A stretch of DNA of 64,000 bases from Hyphococcus sp. (GCA_028289605.1 JANQON010000003.1:124001-188000), one strand, 5' to 3'. Numbered from the stretch's first letter, positions 7,578-16,562 are shown. Translations and numbers: made by a program. Notes: generated by a model from the sequence alone, not told the origin.

Positions 7578-7949
7578 ATGCCCGTAGACTACGCGCCAAT
7601 CCACGATTTAATCTGCGACGTGCCCGCCGGCGCGGCGGCGAGCTACGGTATGATCGCGAGTCTCGTGCCCGGCGCCGGACCGCGGCAAGTCGCTCGCGCC
7701 CTGCGCGAGGCGCCGCGGGGCCTGAAACTCCCCTGGCACCGTATCGTCACTGCGTCCGGGGCGCCCGCCGATCACTCGGGCGCGGCGGAGCAACGCCGCC
7801 GCTTGAAAAAAGAAGGCGTCGCCTTCAGGAAGAACGGGGCGGTCGACTGGTCGACGTCGCGCTGGCGCGGTCCGTCGGCGGCGTGGATGGCGAAGACCGG
7901 CGCGGACCCGCTGGCCATCATGGAGATCGTCGCCGGCTGGGGTCGATAA
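7578..7949 (+). CDS. Alkyltransferase-like protein (ATL), MGMT family
   Basis: A 123-residue protein matching the DNA-binding domain of O6-alkylguanine-DNA alkyltransferase. The active-site motif reads P-W-H-R (52-55) in place of P-C-H-R, so the acceptor cysteine is replaced by tryptophan. This is the hallmark of ATL proteins, which bind O6-alkylguanine and hand the lesion to nucleotide excision repair without transferring the alkyl group. The helix-turn-helix with R-Q-V-A-R-A-L and the conserved Tyr23 are present. An upstream extension of the frame runs through the repeat, so ATG at 7578 was chosen. Confidence 0.85.
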   Translation: MPVDYAPIHDLICDVPAGAAASYGMIASLVPGAGPRQVARALREAPRGLKLPWHRIVTASGAPADHSGAAEQRRRLKKEGVAFRKNGAVDWSTSRWRGPSAAWMAKTGADPLAIMEIVAGWGR

Positions 7950-7963
7950 GGAGAACGCTTCGC

Positions 7964-8635
7964 ATGAACATTGTCTTTGTCCTGTTCCCGAACCTGACTC
8001 AGCTTGATTTCACCGGACCCCTGCAGGTGCTGTCGCGATTACCTGACGCCAAGGTTCATCTTGCGGCGGGCTCGCTAGATCCCGTTCCGACCGACGCCGT
8101 CCTGAAGCTCGTTCCGACTTGCGTCTTCGATGATTGTCCGCCAGCGGACGTCCTGTGCATCCCGGGCGGTTTCGGCGTTGACGGCGCCATTCGCGATCCG
8201 GCGCTGATGGCGTTTGTGCGCGAACAGGGCGCCCAGGCGAAATATGTAACGTCCGTGTGTACTGGCGCGTTTGTTCTGGGCGCAGCCGGGCTATTGCAAG
8301 GCAAACGCGCGACAACCCATTGGGCCTATCATGAGGGCCTCAAAAAAGTCGGCGCTATACCAGTGAAGGAGCGCGTCGTCCGCGACGGCAATATTCTCAC
8401 CGGCGGCGGCGTCACCGCGGGCGTTGACTTCGCCTTTACCCTTATGGCCGAAATTGCAGGCGCAGATCACGCCCGCGCGGTGCAACTCGGTCTTGAATAT
8501 GATCCCGCGCCGCCGTTCGACGCCGGCTCTCCGGACAAGGCCGAACCGGCGACCCTGGACGCGATCAAGAACTATTATGCGCCGCGCATTGATGCGTTCG
8601 CCGAAGTGCTGGACGCCGCGTTGGAACAGACCTGA
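7964..8635 (+). CDS. DJ-1/PfpI family protein, isonitrile-hydratase-like
   Basis: A 223-residue protein of the DJ-1/PfpI superfamily, closest in layout to Pseudomonas isonitrile hydratase InhA. It has the opening I-V-F-V-L-F-P-N-L-T-Q-L-D-F-T-G-P, an acidic Asp-Thr region, and the nucleophile elbow S-V-C-T-G-A-F with Cys99, followed by T-T-H-W-A. It lacks the AraC-type DNA-binding domain found in longer relatives. ATG at 7964 has AAGGAGAA upstream and starts 14 bases after the ATL gene. Substrate is uncertain; many family members are of unknown function. Confidence 0.85.
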   Translation: MNIVFVLFPNLTQLDFTGPLQVLSRLPDAKVHLAAGSLDPVPTDAVLKLVPTCVFDDCPPADVLCIPGGFGVDGAIRDPALMAFVREQGAQAKYVTSVCTGAFVLGAAGLLQGKRATTHWAYHEGLKKVGAIPVKERVVRDGNILTGGGVTAGVDFAFTLMAEIAGADHARAVQLGLEYDPAPPFDAGSPDKAEPATLDAIKNYYAPRIDAFAEVLDAALEQT

Positions 8636-8648
8636 AGGAGCCTTCGCC

Positions 8649-9197
8649 ATGAATTCTGTTTTGAAAATCGCCGCCGCTGTTTTTGTCGCGCTCGCCGCCT
8701 TGGCCGGGCCGGCGCACGCAGCCAAGCCGGAGAAAATCGAACGCCGGGTCAATGATGCGCTGTCGGATTTCAAGGACAACATCGGCGGCGCTGAGGCGGT
8801 GCTTGAGAAGGCCAAGGGCGTCCTTGTCTTTCCGTTGATCCGCAAGGGCGGTTTCGGGATCGGCGGGGAATACGGCCAAGGCGCGCTGCGCATTAACGGT
8901 CAAACCGAAGCCTACTATTCAACAGCGGCGGCGTCGATCGGCTTACAGATCGGCGGCCAGTCTCGCCGGCAGATTATCGTCTTTCTCGATCAGACTGCGC
9001 TCGACAAATTTCGTGCGAGCGAGGGCTGGGAGATCGGCGTCGACGCATCGGTGGCGGTGGTTACCGTCGGCGTCGGCGGCGCCATCGATACGACGCAGAT
9101 CAATCAACCGATTGTCGCCTTCGTCTTCGACAACAAGGGATTGATGTACAATCTGTCCCTTGAAGGCTCGAAGATTTCCCAGATCCACGACGACTGA
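8649..9197 (+). CDS. Exported SYLF/YSC84 domain protein
   Basis: A 182-residue protein with a signal peptide (cleavage near A-H-A-A-K, about residue 25) followed by a single SYLF domain of the Ysc84 type. It has the opening A-x-x-V-L-E-K-A-K-G-V-L-V-F-P, a central glycine-rich sheet (G-G-F-G-I-G-G-E-Y-G-Q-G) and the end G-L-M-Y-N-L-S-L-E-G-S-K-I. SYLF domains bind phosphoinositides in eukaryotes; the bacterial exported forms have no established role. ATG at 8649 follows AAGGAG and is 13 bases behind the DJ-1 gene, so co-transcription is likely. Confidence 0.88.
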   Translation: MNSVLKIAAAVFVALAALAGPAHAAKPEKIERRVNDALSDFKDNIGGAEAVLEKAKGVLVFPLIRKGGFGIGGEYGQGALRINGQTEAYYSTAAASIGLQIGGQSRRQIIVFLDQTALDKFRASEGWEIGVDASVAVVTVGVGGAIDTTQINQPIVAFVFDNKGLMYNLSLEGSKISQIHDD

Positions 9198-9209
9198 CGC
9201 AGACTAGTT

Positions 9210-10223
9210 CTACGGCAAGACCGCATCGATCGCCGCCAGCTGAGCGCGTTTCTCACCGCCGGAGAGAAACGCGCCTTCGAAACTGTTCCTGGCCAGGGTA
9301 CGGATATCCTCCGCATCAAGATTGAGCGCTGCAATGACCGCGGCGAAGTTGTCCATGACGTAGCCGCCGAAATAGGCGGGGTCGTCGGAATTGACGGTCG
9401 CTTTCAACCCCAGATCAAGCATGCGCTTTAAAGGGTGTGCGGTCATGTCGTCGACGACGCAAAGCTTCAGGTTGGACAGGGGACAGACCGTCAAGGTCAT
9501 TTGCTCCTCGCGCAGACGGGCGGTCAAGGCCTCATCCTCCAGAGACCGGTTGCCGTGGTCGAGCCTGTCGATCTTTAATAGATCAAGGGCTTCACGGACG
9601 TACTCCGGCGGGCCTTCTTCGCCGGCGTGGGCGACTAGTTTTAGTCCGCTTTCGCGGGCGGCTGCGAACACGCGTTCGAATTTCGACGGCGGATGACCGA
9701 CTTCAGAGGAATCAAGGCCGACGGCTTCGATTCTGTCGAGCCATGGTTCAGCCTGTCTCAAGGTTGTAAACGCGTCCTCTTCCGGCAAGTGCCGCAGAAA
9801 GCACATGATCAGCTTCGCGGTCATGCCGAACTGGGCCCGCGCCATCTGCAGCGCCGTCAGAATGCCGCTGATCGCCGTGTCAAACGGAACGCCGCGCTCG
9901 GTGTGGCCTTGCGGGTCAAAGAAGATTTCCGCATGGCGCACATTGTCCGCGCGCACGCGGTTGAGATACGCCATGGTGAGATCGAAAAAGTCTTCCTCAG
10001 TCTGAAGGACGCTCATTCCCTGATAATAGATATCGAGAAAATCCTGGAGATTGGAAAACGCATAGGCGTTACGCACCTCTTCCAGCGTCTTGAAGGGAAG
10101 ATCGACATTGTTGCGCCGGGCGAGGGCGAACATCATCTCCGGCTCCAGACTGCCTTCTATGTGAAGATGCAGCTCTGCTTTCGGAAGCTTATGCGCGAAG
10201 GCGACGAGGTCTTGTTTGGTCAT
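9210..10223 (-). CDS. Adenine deaminase (adenosine deaminase superfamily)
   Basis: A 337-residue zinc amidohydrolase. The metal site is seen in [10 protein letters not shown] (His19, His21), H-A-G-E-E-G, and [10 protein letters not shown]. Several segments match the adenine-specific branch (Aah1/PA0148 type) over true adenosine deaminases: [14 protein letters not shown] and [14 protein letters not shown]. It would convert adenine to hypoxanthine in purine salvage. It is convergent with the SYLF gene. If the specificity call is wrong it is still an adenosine deaminase family enzyme. Confidence 0.87.
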   Translation of the reverse strand: MTKQDLVAFAHKLPKAELHLHIEGSLEPEMMFALARRNNVDLPFKTLEEVRNAYAFSNLQDFLDIYYQGMSVLQTEEDFFDLTMAYLNRVRADNVRHAEIFFDPQGHTERGVPFDTAISGILTALQMARAQFGMTAKLIMCFLRHLPEEDAFTTLRQAEPWLDRIEAVGLDSSEVGHPPSKFERVFAAARESGLKLVAHAGEEGPPEYVREALDLLKIDRLDHGNRSLEDEALTARLREEQMTLTVCPLSNLKLCVVDDMTAHPLKRMLDLGLKATVNSDDPAYFGGYVMDNFAAVIAALNLDAEDIRTLARNSFEGAFLSGGEKRAQLAAIDAVLP

Positions 10224-10248
10224 AGGGCCTTGTTAAACACGAGCTACG

Positions 10249-11976
10249 TCAAAACAGGAAGCCCTGTTTGAAGCCAAGACCGTCGGCGTCGGCGAAGCGC
10301 GCGGGTCCTTCCTTGCGGTCGATGTCGAACGCGGCTTGCTCATACGCGTTGTAGCTTTGCGCTTCGATCGTATCGACAGCGCGGAACACCGCGCGCGCGG
10401 CGTCGCGTTCAATCGTCAAGTCGATGAAGCCGTGGCTCGCGCCGGACAGATAGCGAATGTCTTCGTTTTCCCGGGTCGTGAGCAACGCATAGTCCGCGCC
10501 TTTGCCGCCGAGGAAGTCGTCGCGATAGGGCGAAGGCGAGGTCACCGACGCGGTCCCCAGTTCCACGCCCATGGCGGAACCATCCCGTGCGATAAGATCG
10601 TTCGCCCACCAGGTGTGGGTGTCGCCGGTGACGACGATCATGCCGTCGGCGCCGGCTTCGCGGGCGAGTGAATAAAACCGCTCTCTGGCTGCGGGATAGC
10701 CGTCCCAGGCGTCGAGATTGACCGGCAGGCCGAGTTTTGAAAACTCGACAAACGCGCGTGCCTGATCCCATTGCTCTTCAAGCGCGACGATGTCCTCCTC
10801 GGTGACATAAGGCGTTAAGTCGGCGGCGTTGACCCGGGCCATGATGATCTGGTTGGCCACCAGCCGCCAGGGCTGACCGGCGCCCACGGACTGGCGAAAG
10901 GCGCGGTCGAGATAATCGATCTGCGCCTGGCCCAGCATTTCGCGGCTCTCGTCCCACAGAATGGATTCCCGGAAACGGGCGACGTCTTCGGGCGTCTTCA
11001 GTGTCGGGACGATCTCGGAATATTCAAACTGGCGCGACCGGGCCATCAGCCGCGTCTCGATGGCGGTGAGGGTCAACAGATCGCCATAGGAAAAGGCGCG
11101 GAAAAAGGACTCCGGCGAGCGCGACGGTTCACGCACCGGCATCCATTCGTAATAAGCCTGCAACGCCGCCCGGCGGCGCGCATTCCAGTCGCCTTCGGTT
11201 TCCGGATCGTGGTTTTGGGCGCCGTCCTTCCACGAATTATTCGAGGTCTCATGGTCGTCCCAGATGGGAATCAATGGGTGGCGGGCGTGCATCGCCTGGC
11301 TCGCCGGATCGGCCCGGTATTGCGCGTAGCGTCGGCGATAATCGTCAAGAGCGATGATTTCGTGTGCGGGATCATGATTCCGGCCGAGCCTTGCGCCGAC
11401 CTCGCCGCCATACGAATCGGTTCCGTATTCATAAAGATAGTCGCCGAGATGGAGGATGGCGTCGAGATCGTCGAGGCGCGCAATCTGATCGTAGACATTG
11501 AAATATCCGAAGGGATAGTTCGAACACGACACAATGGCGAAACGCGCGCGGGCGACCGCGCCTGCGGGAAGGCTGCGCGTGCGGCCGACGGAGGAATAGG
11601 CGTCGCCGACCCGAAAACGATAGAAGAGGGTCGCGCCGGGATCGAGATCCGTCAATTCCACCTTGACGGTCCAGTCGCGCGCCGGGCCCGTCTGCGCTTC
11701 GCCCTTGCCGCGCATGTCGGTGAAGTCCTCATCCGCCGCAGTTTCCCAGACAACTGTGACGGGCATGGCGTTTGCGGCGTCGGCCGGCGACACCCGCGTC
11801 CAGATCACAACTGAGCGCGGGCCCGGATCGCCGGACGCGACCCCGTGCGCGAACATCCCGCCGGCGGCTTCGGTCACCGCCGTGAACGGCGTCATCTTCG
11901 GCGATGACGTACAAGATGCGGCGCCGGCGGCGAGGCCTGCGGTAAGCGCCGTGCGGCGCGTAATCGAATTGGTCAT
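10249..11976 (-). CDS. phoD: PhoD-type alkaline phosphatase/phosphodiesterase, Tat-exported
   Basis: A 575-residue metallophosphoesterase of the PhoD family. The start M-T-N-S-I-T-R-R-T-A-L carries a twin-arginine motif, followed by a hydrophobic stretch and a possible lipobox G-A-A-S-C, so it is exported folded and perhaps lipid-anchored. Family blocks include G-V-A-S-G-D-P, S-C-S-N-Y-P-F-G, H-L-G-D-Y-L-Y-E-Y, I-W-D-D-H-E-T and V-V-T-G-D-T-H-T-W-W. These supply the Fe/Ca ligands. ATG at 11976 has GGGAGGG upstream; an upstream extension lacks these signals. It releases phosphate from phosphodiesters outside the cytoplasm. No Pho box was identified. Confidence 0.92.
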   Translation of the reverse strand: MTNSITRRTALTAGLAAGAASCTSSPKMTPFTAVTEAAGGMFAHGVASGDPGPRSVVIWTRVSPADAANAMPVTVVWETAADEDFTDMRGKGEAQTGPARDWTVKVELTDLDPGATLFYRFRVGDAYSSVGRTRSLPAGAVARARFAIVSCSNYPFGYFNVYDQIARLDDLDAILHLGDYLYEYGTDSYGGEVGARLGRNHDPAHEIIALDDYRRRYAQYRADPASQAMHARHPLIPIWDDHETSNNSWKDGAQNHDPETEGDWNARRRAALQAYYEWMPVREPSRSPESFFRAFSYGDLLTLTAIETRLMARSRQFEYSEIVPTLKTPEDVARFRESILWDESREMLGQAQIDYLDRAFRQSVGAGQPWRLVANQIIMARVNAADLTPYVTEEDIVALEEQWDQARAFVEFSKLGLPVNLDAWDGYPAARERFYSLAREAGADGMIVVTGDTHTWWANDLIARDGSAMGVELGTASVTSPSPYRDDFLGGKGADYALLTTRENEDIRYLSGASHGFIDLTIERDAARAVFRAVDTIEAQSYNAYEQAAFDIDRKEGPARFADADGLGFKQGFLF

Positions 11977-12082
11977 GAATGCCCTCCCGAAACTGAACCC
12001 ATGCGGCTCGTCGTTAACATTGGCCCTAGCCGAATTTTTCTCTACTCTTATGACAGCAAACAACCGGGAGCCAAAATCCCTT

Positions 12083-13660
12083 CTACCGATCCTTTTCTCC
12101 CCCAAACGCTGTTGCGGCGAGAACCAGCACCGGGATTAATCCGAGACCGATCAGGATCAGCGCGGCTGGCGCCGCATCCGCCAAACGTTCGTCGGAGGCG
12201 AGCCGATAAATGCGCGTCGCCAGCGTTTCAAAATTGAATGGGCGCAACAACAACGTCGCGGGAAGCTCCTTGGCGATGTCGATGGCGACTATCGCCGCCC
12301 CGGCGATGACGGCGCTGCGTGTCTGGGGCCAGTGGACAGCGGCGATGATGCGCGTCCCGCTTGCGCCGAGATTCCGGGCTGCTGCGTCCATCTGGGGACT
12401 GACTTGCGCCAGTCCGCCGGCGACGGCGTTAAACGCGGCGGTCGTAAACCTTGCGGCGTAGGCGTAGAGGAGAATAGCCAGGCCCCCCGCCGCGCCGGCG
12501 CCGACGGCGTTCGACGCCCATGCGGCGAGCGACAAGATGCCGATCGCAATGACCGCGCCTGGGACAGCGTAGCCAAGTGTGGCGACGCGCAGAAAGGCCT
12601 GCGTGAGCGCATTGTCGGCTCGGCGCGCGCTGTAGGCGAGCGCGACGGCGATCGCAACGGCGAGCGCGGCGCCGGCGCCGGCGACAAGCGCGGTGTTCGC
12701 CGCCGATGCGCCGAGATTAAAGGCGGCGCCAGGCGAAAGCGTAAGATTGAGCTTCGCGATCAGGACGCCGGCCGGAATAATGAAGCCAAAAATAATCGGT
12801 AAACTGATGAATGCGACGACAATCATCGTTGCGACGGGCGAGAGCGTGATCAGGCGTCGACGGCGCGCGGCGGCGGGGGCTTCGGCGGCGCGGCCGCGCC
12901 TGCCGGCCTGTTCCAGGAAGACAAATACCAACGCCGCAAAAAACAGAATCGCCGCGATCTGCGTTGCTGCGGACAAATCGCCGAGCCCGTACCAGGTGCG
13001 AAAAATCCCGACGCTCAAGGTCGGCACGCCGAAATAGTCGGCGACGCCGTATTCGCCGGCGGTTTCCATCAGCGCGAGCGCCAGGCCGCCGGCGAACGCC
13101 GGACGGCCCGCGGCCAACAAAACACTCCACACGGTTTTGACAGGACCGGCGCCGAGCATGCGCGCCGCCTCAATAAGCAGACCGCTGCGCGATGAAAGCG
13201 ATGCGGCCATGGCGAGGTAAACATAAGGATAGGTCGCCAGGGTCAGGACAAACGCCGCGCCCGGCAAGGTGCGGATCTCGGGCAGGTTCGCGGCGCCGAC
13301 AAATCCGGCGACCGGACCGAACGGCCCCAGAAAGTCCCCATAGGCGTAAGCGGCGATATAGGCGGGAATGGCGAAGGGCAGCGCCAACAGAACGGCGAAT
13401 ATGCGCCGGCCGGGAAAATCGGCGAGACAAACAGCCGCCGCGGCGCCGGCGCCGATGACGCCCGCGCCGATGCCAACCATCAGACAGAGGAGCGCCGTTC
13501 CCGCCGCATAGCGCGCCGCCGGGCCTTCCGTTATCGCCGAAAGATCGCCGCCAGCGGCCGCCCAAAGCACCGCGGCGACCGGCGCCGCCATGACCGACGC
13601 GACGATCAGCGTCACTGCGGGCGCGGCGGGCCGCCGCATCGGAGGGGAACGCGTTGTCAT
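12083..13660 (-). CDS. fbpB: Iron(III) ABC transporter permease, FbpB type
   Basis: A roughly 525-residue, double-length permease with two halves of about six membrane helices each. Each half carries an EAA-like loop for the ATPase (E-A-A-R-M-L-G-A-G near the first half, D-A-A-A-R-N-L-G-A-S near the second). This fused architecture is typical of Fe3+ transporters of the FbpB/SfuB type. ATG at 13660 was chosen because it leaves room for a promoter and operator; an in-frame ATG at 13708 would extend it by 16 hydrophilic residues over a possible Fur-type site. It is divergent from the ATPase and binding-protein genes, unlike the usual A-B-C operon. Confidence 0.88.
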   Translation of the reverse strand: MTTRSPPMRRPAAPAVTLIVASVMAAPVAAVLWAAAGGDLSAITEGPAARYAAGTALLCLMVGIGAGVIGAGAAAAVCLADFPGRRIFAVLLALPFAIPAYIAAYAYGDFLGPFGPVAGFVGAANLPEIRTLPGAAFVLTLATYPYVYLAMAASLSSRSGLLIEAARMLGAGPVKTVWSVLLAAGRPAFAGGLALALMETAGEYGVADYFGVPTLSVGIFRTWYGLGDLSAATQIAAILFFAALVFVFLEQAGRRGRAAEAPAAARRRRLITLSPVATMIVVAFISLPIIFGFIIPAGVLIAKLNLTLSPGAAFNLGASAANTALVAGAGAALAVAIAVALAYSARRADNALTQAFLRVATLGYAVPGAVIAIGILSLAAWASNAVGAGAAGGLAILLYAYAARFTTAAFNAVAGGLAQVSPQMDAAARNLGASGTRIIAAVHWPQTRSAVIAGAAIVAIDIAKELPATLLLRPFNFETLATRIYRLASDERLADAAPAALILIGLGLIPVLVLAATAFGGEKDR

Positions 13661-13679
13661 CAGGAATACAGGTTCTTTT

Positions 13680-13694
13680 TGCAACTCATTCGCA
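13680..13694. promoter_or_regulatory. Weak Fur-like half-palindrome before fbpB
   Basis: TGCAACTCATTCGCA resembles the 7-1-7 iron box TGAGAAT-N-ATTCTCA mainly in its right half, ATTCGCA, which is identical to the right half of the clear box at 14846. The left half is poor. It sits 20 bases before the preferred fbpB start. Given only as a candidate. Confidence 0.25.
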
Positions 13695-13749
13695 GTAAAG
13701 CGTGACATCTACGAGAAAATCCGCCATTGCCCAACCGTAAACTGATGCG

Positions 13750-14790
13750 GTGAGCGACCGGCAACCGATGACCTTGATCCTGGAGGATATTTCCCACCGC
13801 TTCGGCGAGGTGGAGGCGGTGACGGGCGCCGACCTTTCCGCCGCCGCCGGCGAAATCGTGTGTCTCTTCGGTCCGTCAGGCTGCGGCAAGACCACGCTTC
13901 TGCGGATCGCGGCCGGGCTGGAGCCGCTGCAAAAGGGCCGGGTCTTAATCGATGGCGCCGTCGTCGCCGAAGCTGGCCGGGAGGTTGCGCCGGAGCACCG
14001 CCCAGTCGGCTTCGTGTTTCAGGACTACGTATTGTTTCCGCATATGTCGGCGGCCAAAAACGTCGCCTTCGGCGTCGCTGACCGCGGCCGCGAGGCGCGT
14101 GACATTGTCGCCGAAGAGCTCAAGGCGGTCGGTCTTGAAGGGTTCGAAAAGAGATACCCGCACGAATTGTCCGGCGGCCAGCAGCAACGGGTCGCGCTCG
14201 CCCGGGCGCTGGCGCGTCGTCCCAAGGCGCTGCTGCTGGATGAGCCCTTTGCCAGCATCGACGTCGTTCTGCGCCGCCGGTTGCGGGAAGAGCTGCGGCG
14301 CCTATTGAAGGCGCGCAATGTCGCTGTGGTGCTCGTTACCCATGATCCGGAGGAGGCGTTGGCCCTCGGTGATCGCGTCGCTTTAATGCGCAACGGCGCC
14401 GTCATTGAAACTGCTGCGCCCGAAACGCTCTATGCGTCGCCTCAAACCGCCGACGGCGCTGCGATTTTTCCCGACAGTCAGCGTATTCACGGTGCGGTGC
14501 GCGGCGGGGTGTTGAATACCGCATTCGGAGACTTTCCGGCGAATGGTTCGGCGAACGGGGCCGGCGTCGCCGTCCTCCGCGCCGGGGCTTTGTCCGCCGC
14601 CATTGATCCGAGCGGCCCGTTGCGGGTCGTCGATAGTCGTTTTGCGGGACCCGGCTACGCCGTTTATCTGGCGAGCGAGGCCGCTGGCGAAGACGAGTTG
14701 ATCCGTATCATGACGGATACGCCGCTGGAGATCGGCGCCCAGGCGCGCATCGAAACGGATCCCGCCGGCTTGTTCGTTTTTCCGGCCTGA
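13750..14790 (+). CDS. fbpC: Iron(III) ABC transporter ATP-binding protein, FbpC type
   Basis: A 346-residue importer ATPase. Walker A is G-P-S-G-C-G-K-T-T (41-49), the Q-loop F-Q-D-Y follows, then the signature L-S-G-G-Q-Q-Q-R, Walker B L-L-L-D-E-P and the H-loop V-T-H-D. About 100 extra C-terminal residues form a TOBE-like regulatory domain, as in FbpC. GTG at 13750 gives S-D-R-Q-P-M-T-L; ATG at 13768 is an alternative six residues in. It energises the permease at 12083 and works with the binding protein at 14880. The protein itself does not prove the substrate; the FbpA-like partner and Fur-type box point to ferric iron. Confidence 0.88.
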   Translation: MSDRQPMTLILEDISHRFGEVEAVTGADLSAAAGEIVCLFGPSGCGKTTLLRIAAGLEPLQKGRVLIDGAVVAEAGREVAPEHRPVGFVFQDYVLFPHMSAAKNVAFGVADRGREARDIVAEELKAVGLEGFEKRYPHELSGGQQQRVALARALARRPKALLLDEPFASIDVVLRRRLREELRRLLKARNVAVVLVTHDPEEALALGDRVALMRNGAVIETAAPETLYASPQTADGAAIFPDSQRIHGAVRGGVLNTAFGDFPANGSANGAGVAVLRAGALSAAIDPSGPLRVVDSRFAGPGYAVYLASEAAGEDELIRIMTDTPLEIGAQARIETDPAGLFVFPA

Positions 14791-14845
14791 GCGGATGGGG
14801 ATCGTCTCTTGGCATTGCGGCCCGATGCTGTTATGGAGCTGTAAA

Positions 14846-14860
14846 TGAGAATTATTCGCA
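14846..14860 (+). promoter_or_regulatory. Fur/Irr-type iron box before fbpA
   Basis: TGAGAATTATTCGCA fits the 7-1-7 inverted iron box TGAGAAT-N-ATTCTCA with a single mismatch. It lies 20 bases before the binding-protein start, within the 89-base gap after the ATPase gene, so it could repress a separate fbpA promoter when iron is plentiful. In alphaproteobacteria the reader could be Fur/Mur, Irr or a related protein. Confidence 0.65.
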
Positions 14861-14879
14861 AATCATTCAGGGGCCCTTC

Positions 14880-15941
14880 ATGCTGACGCGCACGCTTTCC
14901 ACCTCTCTGATTTCACTTGGTTTTCTCGCGGCGGCCGGCTGCGGTCAGGAGCACGCTGACACCGCCGCGGACGCCGTTCCTGAAGCCGGCGCCGGCGAGG
15001 TAAACGTCTATTCGGCGCGCCACTACGACGCCGATCTCGCGATATTCGAGGCGTTCACGGAAGAAACGGGGATCAACGTCAATTTGATCGAGGCCGGCGG
15101 TGATGCGCTGATCGAACGTCTGGCGAGCGAAGGGGAAGCTTCGCCTGCAGACCTTTTCATCACTGCTGACGCGGGCATCTTGTGGCGCGCTGACAATCGC
15201 GGCGTTCTCGCCGCCACTGACGACGACGCGCTTGAAGAGCGGGTGCCTGAGCAGTTCCGTCACCCTGAAGGAAAATGGTTCGGCCTCGCCAAGCGCGCGC
15301 GCATCATTATTTACAACAAGGAAGCCGGACTGCCGGAAGGCCTTGATACTTATGAAGACCTGGCGGACCCTGCCTATAGCGGTATGATCTGTATACGGTC
15401 TTCCTCCAATATTTATAACCAGTCGCTACTCGCCTCAATCATCGCCCATCGCGGCGAAGAGGCTGCGGAAGCCTGGGCCGGCGGGGTCGTCACCAATTTC
15501 GCCCGCAAGCCGCAAGGGAACGACACGTCGCAGATTGAGGCGGTTGCGGCGGGCTTATGCCGGATCGGCGTCGTCAACAGCTATTACGTCGCGCGCTTTG
15601 TCGACGACGAGATCGGCGGACAAATCGGCGTCCTGTTTCCCAACCAGGAAGGAGCGGACCTCGACGGCCGCGGCGCCCATGTGAATATTTCCGGCGCGGG
15701 CGTTGCGGCGCATGCGCCCAATCCGGACAATGCCCGCGCACTGCTCGCTTATCTCCTGCGCGACGAAACCCAGTCCGTGTTCGCCGAGAGCAACAACGAA
15801 TACCCGGTCGTCGACGGCGTTGAGACGTCAGGACCCGCGGCGTCCTTCGGCGCTTTCAAGGCGGACGCCCTCGCGGTCTCCGAATTCGGCGAAAACCAAC
15901 GGCTCGCCGTTGAGATTTTCGATCGGGTCGAATGGCCCTGA
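14880..15941 (+). CDS. fbpA: Iron(III) ABC transporter substrate-binding lipoprotein, FbpA type
   Basis: A 353-residue periplasmic binding protein with a lipoprotein signal (A-A-A-G-C, Cys21), so it is tethered rather than soluble. After the linker the fold begins V-N-V-Y-S-A-R-H-Y, as in ferric-binding proteins (first Tyr/His ligand region). The adjacent tyrosines in V-N-S-Y-Y-V-A-R-F match the Tyr-Tyr iron ligands of FbpA. Length is typical. The gene has its own iron box upstream and follows the ATPase gene. It would collect Fe3+ and deliver it to the permease encoded divergently at 12083. Confidence 0.9.
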   Translation: MLTRTLSTSLISLGFLAAAGCGQEHADTAADAVPEAGAGEVNVYSARHYDADLAIFEAFTEETGINVNLIEAGGDALIERLASEGEASPADLFITADAGILWRADNRGVLAATDDDALEERVPEQFRHPEGKWFGLAKRARIIIYNKEAGLPEGLDTYEDLADPAYSGMICIRSSSNIYNQSLLASIIAHRGEEAAEAWAGGVVTNFARKPQGNDTSQIEAVAAGLCRIGVVNSYYVARFVDDEIGGQIGVLFPNQEGADLDGRGAHVNISGAGVAAHAPNPDNARALLAYLLRDETQSVFAESNNEYPVVDGVETSGPAASFGAFKADALAVSEFGENQRLAVEIFDRVEWP

Positions 15942-15987
15942 TCGGCCCGCCGCCCGGTCCATTGGTTTTCCCCATGGATTTACAACG

Positions 15988-16007
15988 GATATAACAATGA
16001 TATAACA
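15988..16007. promoter_or_regulatory. Tandem GATATAACA motif before the Zur/Fur-family gene
   Basis: Two exact copies of GATATAACA (15988-15996 and 15999-16007) are separated by AT, 25 bases before the regulator start. Zur sites in several bacteria are AT-rich with ATAACAT half-sites, so autoregulation is possible, but here the copies are direct rather than inverted. Given as a candidate operator. Confidence 0.35.
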
Positions 16008-16032
16008 TATGCCCAATAAAGGGGCATTTGTT

Positions 16033-16464
16033 ATGGCGCGAGATGAAGTGGGCGCATCGGCCAGCGGAGAACGCGAGGCGCCGGCGGGACTATCCAAAAA
16101 CGAAATCCTAGTGTGGCGGACCCTGGCTGCTGGTGATGATCCGCTCAAAGCCTATGAGATACTCGATCAACTGAAAGATCAGGGCGTGCGCGCGCCGATG
16201 ACGGTGTACCGCGCGCTCGACGGTTTGGAGGCGAAAGGCCACATCCACAAAATCGACGGTATGAACGCGTTCGTGTTGTGCAATCATGAGGGCCCGCACG
16301 TCGTTCAAAGCTTTCTCGTTTGCGAAAAGTGTTCGACCGTCGAAGAGCTGGACGTGCTGGCGGTTGAGGCAGGGATCATGGCGGCCGTACGCGCCGCGAA
16401 TTTCGACATGTCGAACGCCCGGCTGGAGATCAAGGGCGATTGCCGGAATTGCGCGGTCAGCTAG
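16033..16464 (+). CDS. zur: Fur-family transcriptional regulator, Zur-like
   Basis: A 143-residue Fur-family repressor. The N-terminal winged helix covers about residues 20-90 (S-K-N-E-I-L-V-W-R-T-L, then P-M-T-V-Y-R-A-L-D-G-L). The C-terminal dimer domain keeps the structural zinc site as two C-x-x-C pairs (V-C-E-K-C and D-C-R-N-C). The sensing loop C-N-H-E-G-P-H and low similarity to the Fur H-H-D-H block favour a zinc regulator (Zur). ATG at 16033 has AAAGGGG nine bases upstream; the earlier ATG at 16009 lacks a ribosome site. It follows the iron transporter, so an iron role cannot be excluded. Confidence 0.8.
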   Translation: MARDEVGASASGEREAPAGLSKNEILVWRTLAAGDDPLKAYEILDQLKDQGVRAPMTVYRALDGLEAKGHIHKIDGMNAFVLCNHEGPHVVQSFLVCEKCSTVEELDVLAVEAGIMAAVRAANFDMSNARLEIKGDCRNCAVS

Positions 16465-16562
16465 GCCCTGCGCCGGCGCCTGAGCGAATCGTTGACTCGC
16501 CTGCGCCGCGCACTATTCTCTGCCTCGACGCGAACAGGCGACGCCTGCCTTGCGTCTTTCAT

